Shown: positions 1-8,841 of the stretch, piece by piece
Layout of the letters: every line of letters starts with the position of its first letter
Numbering within the stretch: position 1 is the stretch's first letter
DNA from: Strigamia acuminata
Lineage: Eukaryota > Arthropoda > Chilopoda > Geophilomorpha > Linotaeniidae
Direction: 5' to 3'
Length of the DNA: 42,500 nt
Assembly (NCBI GenBank): GCA_949358305.1
Contig: CASHSZ010000123.1
Span: forward strand, 1-42,500
Made by a program: the position numbers and the translations under genes
Notes under the pieces: model-generated
The model's input: only the letters and a program-made list of their open reading frames with translations
Database searches by the model: none
What the model was told of the DNA's origin: nothing

Positions 1-1
1 C

Positions 2-1375
2 GATCACACCGGAGCAATTCAACGCTACCGGGCCCGATTGGTGGCCCAAGGGTTTAAACAGAGGCCCGGAATTGACTTTACGGAGGTATTTTCCCCCGTT
101 GTCAATTTCGTCCTCGTTATCGTGTTCTTCTGCACTCTGGTAGTGCTTAAGGGCTGGCGTGACGTGCACATCGATATTAAGGCCGCCTACCTCTATGGCG
201 ACCTCGATACAGTGCAATATTGTGAAGTCCCCAAGGGTTACAGGACAGCGAAAAACCGACATAAGTGTTGGATGCTGCTGAAGGCCTTATATGGCCTTCA
301 TCAGAGCGGACGAATGTGGTACCAAGCGCTCCACGATTGTCTGCTCCAATTGGGATTTGAGCCAATGCTAGGACTGAACTGTGTCTATTCTCTGGACAAC
401 GAAGCAGTAATCATTTTCTACGTCGACGATATCGTACTCTTTTCAAGAGACGATTACGTCGAAAAATGCGTCCTGAAATGGATTCGCGGTTTCTTCGACA
501 TTGTTGATTTGGGTCCGGTGACCCTATTGTTGGGCATCGAATTCGACAGATCCGGGGGGCGAATCCGTATTCACCAGAGAAAGTACATAGAAAAGCTATG
601 TAAGATGTATGGAGTGGATCCGTGTCACCGTGTGCGAGTGCCAGTGACCCCTGGCACAATGATCCAGCAAGTTAAAGAGGGTGAACGGGTGAACACGGTA
701 TTTCCGTACAGGAACTTGGTCGGGAGTCTCCTTTTTATTGCGAGCAGGACTAGGCCTGATATCCTCTTTTCGGTTATAGTCCTCTCGCAATACAATGAAA
801 AACATTCGGCGCGTCATGTTGGAATGCTGATGCAGGTATTGCGATATTTAGGGAACACACCAAACTATGCCATCGATTTATCGAATTGTAGGAATGATTC
901 CCTTACTGTCTACACTGACGCGTCTTTCGCCCTAGACCAAGACAAGAGAAGAAGCTTTGGGGGCCATATAGTGTACCTAGGGGGGGTTCCAATCTCATGG
1001 AACTGCCATAAGCAGACAATGACCTCCCTGTCGATCATGGAGAGTGAATTTCTGGCCGTGGTCGATGGGGTGAAGGATATTATATGGCTTCACCGACTGT
1101 ACGACGCAGACATTATGTTTTGTGTCGAACGCGCAACCCCGTGCGTATATGCCGACAGTATGCCGGCGATTCAGTATACGAAAAATAGAATAGAAAACCG
1201 CGCTAATAAACATATAGATGTCAAACTGCATTTCGTCCGTGACTGGTTTGAAAAAGGAACGTTTTCTATTAGACACATCGCCGGGGTTCTGAACGTGGCA
1301 GATATTTTAACCAAATGGTTAGCGAAACCAAGGTTAAACACTCTTTGCGAACACATTTTTGTTATGGACAAATAG
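2..1375 (+). CDS. Ty1/copia Pol fragment: reverse transcriptase and RNase H
   Basis: The frame is open from base 2 to the stop at 1373-1375, so it enters from outside the window. It begins with the copia RT entry motif ERYKARLVAQGF-like (here QRYRARLVAQGF) followed by FSPV. The RT palm shows LYGLHQSGRMW and the catalytic YVDD (FYVDDIVLFS). RNase H follows with YTDAS, the SIMESEF segment and ADSMPAI, ending with HIAGVLNVADILTK, which is the usual C-terminus of copia Pol. Gag, protease and integrase would lie to the left and are not in the window. No stop or frameshift breaks the visible part, although some hydrophobic positions near the start (VNFVLVIVFF) are unusual. The family assignment is by motif; autonomy cannot be judged. 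Confidence 0.95.
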   Translation, partial: DHTGAIQRYRARLVAQGFKQRPGIDFTEVFSPVVNFVLVIVFFCTLVVLKGWRDVHIDIKAAYLYGDLDTVQYCEVPKGYRTAKNRHKCWMLLKALYGLHQSGRMWYQALHDCLLQLGFEPMLGLNCVYSLDNEAVIIFYVDDIVLFSRDDYVEKCVLKWIRGFFDIVDLGPVTLLLGIEFDRSGGRIRIHQRKYIEKLCKMYGVDPCHRVRVPVTPGTMIQQVKEGERVNTVFPYRNLVGSLLFIASRTRPDILFSVIVLSQYNEKHSARHVGMLMQVLRYLGNTPNYAIDLSNCRNDSLTVYTDASFALDQDKRRSFGGHIVYLGGVPISWNCHKQTMTSLSIMESEFLAVVDGVKDIIWLHRLYDADIMFCVERATPCVYADSMPAIQYTKNRIENRANKHIDVKLHFVRDWFEKGTFSIRHIAGVLNVADILTKWLAKPRLNTLCEHIFVMDK

Positions 1376-1379
1376 TTTA

Positions 1380-1393
1380 AGCAAAGGGGGATT
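1380..1393 (+). other. polypurine tract of the copia element
   Basis: AGCAAAGGGGGATT lies directly after the Pol stop and directly before TGTTGGG. This is the expected position of the plus-strand primer site at the 5' edge of a copia 3' LTR. Confidence 0.7.
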
Positions 1394-1960
1394 TGTTGGG
1401 TTGCAAACCCATTTTGAAGTGCTTAAATATTTGTTCCTGTGTTATGTGATTTATTGGTTACACAATTTCCGAGTATGTGTAACAAGTGTGTTGTAAATTA
1501 ATGTCCCGATCCAGTGTTCAACCGATAACGATTTTTATCAATGCTTGTTATGTACCGCGGTTGAATATTCTCTTCTTTACAGCACACGTCCCTGATGTCG
1601 TCTGCTTGAAAAAGCGATTTGTGTTTTATCCTTTTTCCTTGGTTTATCGATTATTAATGTCGGTGTTTTTACTTGCGATTGTAAAGGACAAATCATTGGA
1701 AACTTGACAATGATTTATCCTACGTTGTTTGAGAAGGCAAATAGCCTCTAACCGTGTATCACCAGATATTCTCACGAATAAAAGATGGCGCACGCATGTC
1801 GGTTTCGCGCACCGTTTCAACTGATGTTTCTTTTGATTTCGTTTGCAGAATTGCCGGGAATAACCTCACATTCCGGTGCCGGTTGTCCAAAGGATCACCG
1901 CACCGTCGGTCCACGATGTTCGAGCAACGTTGGGCAACGGAAAACACCCAACCCTAGATT
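1394..1960 (+). mobile_element. copia 3' LTR (left end clear, right end approximate)
   Basis: The sequence starts with TGTTGGG right after the polypurine tract. An AATAAA signal at 1777-1782 fits the R region. I could not find a convincing ...CA end or a target-site duplication, so the right boundary is a guess. No second LTR is in the window for comparison. Short open frames inside it are not treated as genes. Confidence 0.5.
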
Positions 1961-2471
1961 GGCCGAAAACGAAACAAACTATTGATGGTATTACAATGCA
2001 AATAATAATTCACCGGGCCTGAACGTAACAAGCCCGGGAGCAAACCATAAAACAAAACAAAAAGAAAAATATTGACATAAAATAATAATAAACGAATTAA
2101 ATTAAAAGGTAAAACAAGGATGGGAGAGGTTGGTCAAGCCTCTCAAGAATGTTTTAAAACAATTACGTTAAACAAACGAAAAGAAAAACTAATAAATACT
2201 TTCTAAAAAAAAAACTATGTACAGCAACCGGGATCTGACCAAGACCCACGGTTGGGAGGCTCCGGGAACATTGGAAACCTCCAACGTCTTCTTTCGTCGG
2301 GCATCTGAGCGCGTGGCACGGCGTCACCGTCTCGTCACTCGCACTGGCTCGGCGTCCATGTCTTGGGACAGGCATCTCATGGAATCCTGTTTAGGGAAAA
2401 AAAAATATTATCGGGACCAGAGGTCCGTCGTTTGTACAATTTCGGTGTCTAAAGACGACGATCGGGGCTTT
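1961..2471. other. AT-rich spacer with one hairpin
   Basis: No gene is recognised. CCGGGC at 2013-2018 and GCCCGG at 2032-2037 form a 6-bp stem with a 13-nt loop. Most of 2040-2215 is A-rich low-complexity sequence. The GC content rises from about 2220 on, towards the end of the Gag-like ORF on the other strand. Confidence 0.5.
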
Positions 2472-4085
2472 TCACGGCTCTGGCGCATCCTCGGACGGCG
2501 GCTGCGGTTGAGAGGGGCCATGGGGCTCCTCCCCAGACGCAGCCGCGACCTCCGGTGCGATCTCTCGTGCGGGCCTTGCTGGGGCTGGAGAAGTTCTCGC
2601 TGCCTCCAGCACGGACCGTATGGATGGCGGTGGCGGCATCAGTCGCCTGTCCTCCGCTTCAGCTGCCGACGCTGATGGGGAAGGATGCGATCGAACCTTC
2701 TCCACCATTGGCGCAGCAGCCGTTGACACTGGCGAAAGTGGTGCGCAGTGCGCTCCCTTCTCGCCCTTCGTTGGGGTGGAACTGGACGCGGCCTTGCGGG
2801 ACTTCTTCCCCTTTCCCTTCCTCTTCCGCTCGCGTTCCACCTCCTTCTTGCGCGCATCATACTCGGCCTCCACCGGGTCCCAAACTTCGGCGCTGAAGTC
2901 GTCCTTGTAGGCCTTCCGCCTATGCACCCGCTTGACGATTACCTCCTCGTAAGTAGGTGGGGGTGGCGGCGATAGTGTTGCCAGCTCCGGAGGCATCTCG
3001 ATCGGGACGGGCACGTGGGATGCCGGTCTGAACACCCGCTGATGGCCATGGTTGTCCACCAGCTTGGGCAAACTCGCCAGCGTCTCCACGTAGCTGCGAC
3101 AGACCGATGGGTCGATGTCGGCGAAATCCGCCCCGACAGTCTCCTCCAGCGTCCATTCCTGAACCGCGAACGGTGACGGCAGATGGAGGTACCAGGCGTT
3201 CATGGCCGCCCCGACCGTCCACGCGACGATCCGGACAGTCTCGAACCACCTGAGCCTCCTTGCTGCTGCCGACGCGACAGAGGGGATGCTGAGAATGATC
3301 CACATTCTCTGTCTTATCAGTGCCACCGCTCGGGTCATTCGGATGTCACTCCCCCTGGCATCCTCGAAGCGTAAATGGAGTTCCCTCCAACGCTTCGCTT
3401 CCGCAACCCAGAGCGCCAATGTTTGCTCGTGCCCGTGCTCAAGACGGGGAACACCCTGTATGAGCAGCTCAGCACAAACAACTGGGGCTCCGGGCGGCAA
3501 TTCAGCGATCTCGAGCGGCGTCGGGCCCCCTACGGGCTCGAGGAACTCCGCTCCTTCCCGCTGCTCAGGGGGGTGTGGTACCTGGGCAGGTTCCTCACTC
3601 CCCGTCGCCGTTTCTACTTCCATGTCGACCGTCTCGGGGTCGGCGAGTCGCAGAAGCTGCGCTTCGAGAGACAAGCCCTCCAAGACGGACAACTCCAGCA
3701 CGTCGTCCTCCGAAACAGCCAACTGGAACTCTTCCTCCACCGAGGCAGGTGACTCGCACTGCTCCATTGGCAGCTCGGCGCAAGCGCCCTGCATCTCCTG
3801 GGGAACCGAGCACTCGTCCCGCGGCGTGGACTGAGTCGACCATCCTGCCAGCGATGCGAGGCTACCCCAGGTACGGTGCGGAAGGCCGCCTGTTCCGTTG
3901 AACGAGTCCACCGGAAGGCCGAGAGCAAACGACGCGCAAGCAATCGCTTCCTCCGAGCACGCTCCGATCACCGGCTCGTCGGAAACCACAGGAAGGCCCA
4001 AAGCGAGTGGCATAGCTGCAATAGCCTGCTCCTCGACTCCGGGCTCCCCCGCTGGCAGCTCGATGACGTTGTTGGGGCGATCCAT
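2472..4085 (-). CDS. Gag-like protein with PPPPPTYEE late-domain-like motif
   Basis: This is a 537-aa product if translation starts at the ATG at 4085 (MDRPNNVIELPAGEPGV). The frame is open upstream to 4247, but those 54 codons look like AT-rich leader. In order it shows an acidic and Pro-rich N-terminal third, a middle region rich in Arg, Trp and Ala (for example RLRWFETVRIVAWTVGAAMN), a PPPPPTYEEV motif, a strongly basic stretch (RERKRKGKGKKSRK) and a Ser/Pro/Ala-rich tail. PPxY motifs followed by a basic nucleic-acid-binding region are typical of retroelement Gag proteins, and it lies about 1.1 kb downstream of an LTR on the same strand. No CCHC knuckle, protease or Pol follows. Its high GC content differs from the AT-rich gypsy pol, so the two may not belong together. 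A host proline-rich protein is the alternative. Confidence 0.55.
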   Translation of the reverse strand: MDRPNNVIELPAGEPGVEEQAIAAMPLALGLPVVSDEPVIGACSEEAIACASFALGLPVDSFNGTGGLPHRTWGSLASLAGWSTQSTPRDECSVPQEMQGACAELPMEQCESPASVEEEFQLAVSEDDVLELSVLEGLSLEAQLLRLADPETVDMEVETATGSEEPAQVPHPPEQREGAEFLEPVGGPTPLEIAELPPGAPVVCAELLIQGVPRLEHGHEQTLALWVAEAKRWRELHLRFEDARGSDIRMTRAVALIRQRMWIILSIPSVASAAARRLRWFETVRIVAWTVGAAMNAWYLHLPSPFAVQEWTLEETVGADFADIDPSVCRSYVETLASLPKLVDNHGHQRVFRPASHVPVPIEMPPELATLSPPPPPTYEEVIVKRVHRRKAYKDDFSAEVWDPVEAEYDARKKEVERERKRKGKGKKSRKAASSSTPTKGEKGAHCAPLSPVSTAAAPMVEKVRSHPSPSASAAEAEDRRLMPPPPSIRSVLEAARTSPAPARPAREIAPEVAAASGEEPHGPSQPQPPSEDAPEP

Positions 4086-5161
4086 GTGACGGTGACGACC
4101 ACAACTCCCATTTAACAATGGTACCGGGAAGAGATCGCAATAAATAAACAGTGAATACAATACGAGATAAATACAAGACAGTTTATTGTTGGCAAACAAT
4201 AGGAAATGAGCTAAATTATACATAAGACTAATGCCAACATTTGGCAAGTTAACTGACTATTTAAACTATACAAAGAATTGGCCAATTGGCCCTAAAATAA
4301 TATCACCACGTGTCGACGATGCGGGAGCGGTTTCCCCATCGCTCGACCTGATTATAGATGTCATCTTAAGCCGGATGGCTGCGTTCTGGAGTCCGATACG
4401 GCTTCGCTGGTTTCTTGGTTCGCTTGTGTAAATTATCGCACGTCGATAAATCGAATGATCTGAGCATTGCGGTTGACTTTGTCTGCACCGCCACAACTGA
4501 GGTTGGATATTGGTGTAAGTAAATGTGTTCATTTACTTATCAATATTCCGATTATGAATTATATTCAATTCATAAGTGTTGTGAGTTTTTCTACTGGATA
4601 TTTCGTTGATAAGTTGTCGTCAACTTATTTGTCGCATTGAGTTCAATGTATTCGTGTTTTTAAGTCTTCTTGACTTTGATTAATTAACTTGTGGCCAAGT
4701 TAATATTGTTCTGTTGTAAACGTAAAGGATAAATGTTAGACTTCCCGTCGCAACACACAATTGCCGTCGATAGAAAACGCCTTGCCATGCAGAACGGTAT
4801 CAAGCGTCCCCTGCGCCGCAACACGGTCGTTCGTCTAGCGATTGACGGTATCACGTACACAGGAGTCGATAGCTCGCGGCTCCGCACAGCAGTTTAGTCC
4901 TTCGCGGTACTAATAACAAAACGACTGCTTTGGCACCGAATACCATGAGAATCAGCTTGCCAAACACTTGGTGCTACTCGTGGTTACTGTGAAACAGACT
5001 GCTTTTGCACCAACAGGTGAAGGAACCAACTCTCAACAGTCCCGGTGCTTACTCGCGGTTACGAGATGCGTTCATACCGAAAATGACCACTCAGTCCTGC
5101 CCGGAGGATACTGAATTGCACAGAAGGCAGGTTCTCCTCGGCGAGACCGTAACTTGAAACA
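4086..5161. other. non-coding spacer or retroelement leader
   Basis: No gene is supported. The stretch is AT-rich and lies between the Gag-like ORF start and the candidate LTR, so on the minus strand it would be the 5' leader. An imperfect direct repeat is visible: 4921-4990 (ACGACTGCTTTGGCACC ... TGGTGCTACTCGTGGTTAC) resembles 4995-5066 (AGACTGCTTTTGCACC ... CGGTGCTTACTCGCGGTTAC). I found no primer-binding site matching a tRNA I can recall. Confidence 0.4.
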
Positions 5162-5833
5162 TGTATGCAACATAACAATCCAATACGTCGGCTTCAATTG
5201 CCGGTGGTTGCATGATTCGGTAGAATCATGCCGCGGTTCTTTGCGAATAAATCAACAAAGAACCAAAAGGTTTTTTTAATGGACAACGAATCATATTTCA
5301 TAAGTAATAATACCAAACAGAAATAATCAAACAGAGCCCTGGAATGGCCGGTTGTTTGGGTTTATATAACCTGACTGGATTAGGGATTAATCCAATCAAC
5401 CAATTGGAACATGGGTTCCACGAATCCCTCCAATCCCGTATCGCCGGAAGTGGATACAGAGGAGCAATATGCTAATTCACACCACAACCGGAACTGGATA
5501 CCCAGGACCGGAAATGGATCCACCAATCACATCGATCGGTTGATCGATGGATTATCAAATCTCCATTTCTGCTGAACTAGAGATTCCCATCACTTAGTGT
5601 GAACAATAATCATTAATATATATTTATATTAATCCTAATAAAGTGTTGTTTCATACAAATAAATATATTCTTATATTTATTTACCAGTTTCTTAACTCGC
5701 AATTCGGATTTACCGCTGAATTATAATCGCGCCATCTAGTGGCGACTCGGAGCATTGAAAAATGCGGGTTTCGCCGAAAACACTTAAAATTCGGCCGTGT
5801 TATTAATAAATAGCACTTATAAACCGTCATACA
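5162..5833 (-). mobile_element. candidate gypsy LTR (3' LTR of the minus-strand element)
   Basis: Read on the plus strand the segment starts TGTATG and ends CATACA, a perfect 6-bp terminal inversion of the TG...CA type. On the minus strand it is immediately preceded by a polypurine tract (AAGGGGGA, plus-strand 5834-5841), which is what a 3' LTR should show. It includes the GC-bracketed motif CGCCATCTAGTGGCG and several TTTATT poly(A)-signal complements. There is no second LTR copy in the window, and the left end rests only on the inverted match. Confidence 0.5.
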
Positions 5834-6334
5834 TCCCCCTTAATTACTCAACTTATAAATTTTATTCATAAGTTTATGTTATTCTTGCGAAATGACTTTA
5901 TTAATATCTCAGAACAGGACTTTTCCATCCCGAACAGCGGAGTGCGTGTGCGTGTGACTCAAAATAAATTTCATATTTCTGATGTGCGCAACAATTCTTT
6001 TTTAATGAATTATCAAGAATAAAATATTATTTGGTTACAATAAAACAAACTTGAAACTTTACAATACTTAGTCTCATTTCTTCACACAATTATTATTTCA
6101 AATAACGGGAATTTTAACATAATTTTTTGGTAAATTATTTCTTTTTAGCTTTTCATTAATAAATATTAAAAAATTATTCTTTTTTTAGGATCATCTCTTG
6201 ATTTTCCTTTAAAACATGACTTTTCATATCACAAAATGCTTATTTAAATTGTTTTTAAACAGAATACTCTTGTATTTTTACGTTAATTCTAACATTTTTT
6301 AAAGTTTTCTAATTTTAGCAATTAACTCCGCGAG
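5834..6334 (-). other. polypurine tract and AT-rich 3' region of gypsy element
   Basis: On the minus strand this is the untranslated stretch between the stop of the 567-aa ORF and the LTR. It is very AT-rich and ends in GTAATTAAGGGGGA directly before TGTATGACGG. No further gene is seen. Confidence 0.5.
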
Positions 6335-8026
6335 TCACTTGACTTCTTCTTCATCGGACTCCGATCCTTCACTTTCTTTCTTAAGAGTCTCGCTGGACTC
6401 GCCGACTTCGGATTTTTCTAGTGGAAGAAATTCCGCTGGTTTTCGGTCGATGACGAAATTGGGTTCTTTTGAACCTTCACCTATATCTTCTGTGGGTGGA
6501 GATTCCGGCGCGTACTCTGGAGACCGTGGTTCATATTCTGGCGTCTTCTCAACTAACTCATAACTTTCCTCAATAACCTTCTTTGAAGCGTCGTATATTT
6601 CCGCAATGCAGGGAAGTCCGTAGAACCATGAAGGGCTTATTAATCCTCTTCCGTCGGTGTTGACTCGGTCAATTAGCAGTGTCCAAATGTGCTCCAGCAC
6701 GGCAAAAGATTCGCCCCGATTGGCGTTAAATATCAACTTCATCAGATGGACTGCATAGTTGATGTTCGAAGGGTCAGTAGATCCTTGGCGTATTTGTTCC
6801 GTAATTTTCTCGGCAATTCTAAAAAGTGTCGGAAAATAGTAGCTCACCTCGTTTTCGAATAAATGCGCAATTTTCGCTCCTGGTGGAGGGAAAAAGGGTT
6901 CCGCAAGAAGTTCATTTTCGGCTTCTTTTTCGTTCTTCTTGGATACCGTTTGACATCCTTTATCGACGACTGTCGTACTTCGTGGTCTTTGGGAGCTCTC
7001 TAGAGCTTCTGGCGGAATTCTCAGATCTTGCATTTCCCTTCCTAGTGGAGTGGTTATGGCGTTCAAGAACTCCGGGCTGATGTACGGCGATCTTCCGTCA
7101 CTGGAGAGGACAATTTTACACTCCGGGCAAGTTGCCCACATCCTGGCTGGGGGAGGGTGAATCCCCTTGACCACAAATGGTAGAAAGCTGGGGCGCCAAG
7201 GTTGGCTTTTGGGCCGCTTCTTTGTGCCCTCGCAATTGGAACATTGCGCCAGGTGGCCTCCGGTTCCCGATCCCGAGACCCACCCGACGGCGGAACAAAA
7301 AGGACATGGCACTTCGTCCTTCGAGAGTACCATATTGTCGTGTGGTTTGCCGTTCTCCGAATCTCGTTTACATTGATCACGTCTTTTCTGAATCTGACGG
7401 ACTTTATTCGCCAACTTTTGGCGATCTGACCATGCGCTGGTATTTGGCCTATTCCTAGGTTGGTCGGACCTTCGGTAGGAAGAATACGACCTCTTTTCCC
7501 GATCTCGGTCTGGTGAATCGTTAAACCTAACGTATTCTCTTTTTGAACGCTCCTGACCAGTACAAGAGGAAGGTGTAGCGTCTTCAGAGGTTCGGCGGTG
7601 TTTAGTTTCCGCTAGAGGAGATTTTCTTCTTCGTTCCGGCGACTTGACTCGGTTGTACACAATCTCCACCTTTCGTGATTGACTAGTACTCGGCTGATTT
7701 TTCTCTATAGGCGGATTATTTCTGCTGAAATCATCCGTCTTTTTTGTTATCTTCGGGATAACAAATTGTTTTGAAACAGTTTCCTTTTTCGCAGGCCCTT
7801 CTTGTAAGGTGGGGACCCCGGGTGGTCCAAGTTCGGCGGGGAGCAGTTCGGGATGCTCACGGGCCCAACTTAAAATGTCCCATCCTCGTGCGTTGATGAT
7901 CACAGGTGTTTTGGGACACCCTTCTACGAATACGGCGGCAGACGTAGGAGGTTCCACCACTTCCTCATCGGAGGAGGAGGATTCAATCAGCACATACTTC
8001 CTCTTCTTTTCTATCTTTTTTCCCAT
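6335..8026 (-). CDS. gypsy-associated ORF downstream of pol, cysteine-containing, unknown function
   Basis: Starting at MGKKIEKKRKYVLIESS the product is about 563-567 aa. The frame is open twelve codons further, to a non-ATG codon. The N-terminal third is Lys/Arg/Ser-rich with a basic RS-like section (RDREKRSYSSYRRSDQP). The centre has paired cysteines, CPFC...HLAQCSNC and then CPEC, suggesting zinc binding. The C-terminal half is a plausible helical globular domain (LFENEVSYYFPTLFRIAEKI; SPSWFYGLPCIAEIYDASKK), followed by an acidic Glu/Ser tail with PEYEPRSPEYAPESPP. A pyrimidine tract ending TTTTTCTCTAG abuts the ATG and looks like a splice acceptor. It lies 3' of pol, where env or an accessory ORF would be, but it has no signal peptide or membrane segment. 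It may instead be the gag of an adjoining tandem copy. I do not recognise the family. Confidence 0.7.
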   Translation of the reverse strand: MGKKIEKKRKYVLIESSSSDEEVVEPPTSAAVFVEGCPKTPVIINARGWDILSWAREHPELLPAELGPPGVPTLQEGPAKKETVSKQFVIPKITKKTDDFSRNNPPIEKNQPSTSQSRKVEIVYNRVKSPERRRKSPLAETKHRRTSEDATPSSCTGQERSKREYVRFNDSPDRDREKRSYSSYRRSDQPRNRPNTSAWSDRQKLANKVRQIQKRRDQCKRDSENGKPHDNMVLSKDEVPCPFCSAVGWVSGSGTGGHLAQCSNCEGTKKRPKSQPWRPSFLPFVVKGIHPPPARMWATCPECKIVLSSDGRSPYISPEFLNAITTPLGREMQDLRIPPEALESSQRPRSTTVVDKGCQTVSKKNEKEAENELLAEPFFPPPGAKIAHLFENEVSYYFPTLFRIAEKITEQIRQGSTDPSNINYAVHLMKLIFNANRGESFAVLEHIWTLLIDRVNTDGRGLISPSWFYGLPCIAEIYDASKKVIEESYELVEKTPEYEPRSPEYAPESPPTEDIGEGSKEPNFVIDRKPAEFLPLEKSEVGESSETLKKESEGSESDEEEVK

Positions 8027-8062
8027 TTTTCTAGAGAAAAAATAACATAGAAAACTTATCAA

Positions 8063-8841
8063 TACGATTTTAACTGACTAAATTTATACCGCCATCTATC
8101 GTGAAAATTTATCAACTTCCTCGATGGTTTCGATATATTTTTATATCGGAGTCATGCGCGGCTTTTTATTATTCGTAATATTCGATAGAATTATCTTTAG
8201 AATACTTACACTAGGAATCTCCGGAATCCACTTAAGTATTCACAATGATGTGATGTCGATTTTTTAATTGACAAGACTCGTTGCTTTTAGCGAAGATGTT
8301 CTCTGCCAACGTAGAATTCTAATTTTATATATAAAATAGTCGTGAATATCTCTTGATATATTTAAATTTATCACTACTTACACGTAACACTCTAGTACAG
8401 CGTTGAACCGTCGTGATGATATTTCGAATTTTCTCGAAGGAGAAATTTTTCTTCGTCACGTCGAGGTCACGTGTTCGTCTCTTTTCAGACGAAAATAATC
8501 ACCGAAGTTTTCTCGTCCTTTTCTATCATTAGAGGATTATAACATTTAAATCTTGGTACCTACTTTCCAATTTTATTGGTAATACATGATTCTTACTATG
8601 AATCTCGAGGTTTTCTTTGAAAGAAATCGCGACGAACTTCTCTATCGACACAGGTGTCAAAGTTGGCTCGCACATGTGTGTGAAACTTGTGAGAGAACAA
8701 ATCTTCTACTCCCTACCCGGGGTATTTTTACCATACTCTCCTATAGGTTATGATTTATCCATAATTAATTTGTGGGTCAAAAGTGACCCGATTTTTTATC
8801 TTTTAAATACTTTATATTTTATTTAAAAAAATACGCTATCA
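8063..8841. other. AT-rich region between gypsy pol and the downstream ORF
   Basis: No gene is seen. GGGTCAAAAGTGACCC at 8773-8788 is a near-perfect inverted repeat just beyond the pol stop. The region is long for a simple inter-ORF spacer. It could hold an intron or a degraded LTR plus leader, but I see no TG...CA boundaries or polypurine tract in it. Confidence 0.4.

Noticed and set aside
4733-4897. A 54-codon plus-strand frame starting MLDFPSQHTIAVDRK
   Set aside because: Short, isolated, with no splice or homology support; a minus-strand frame of similar length overlaps it.
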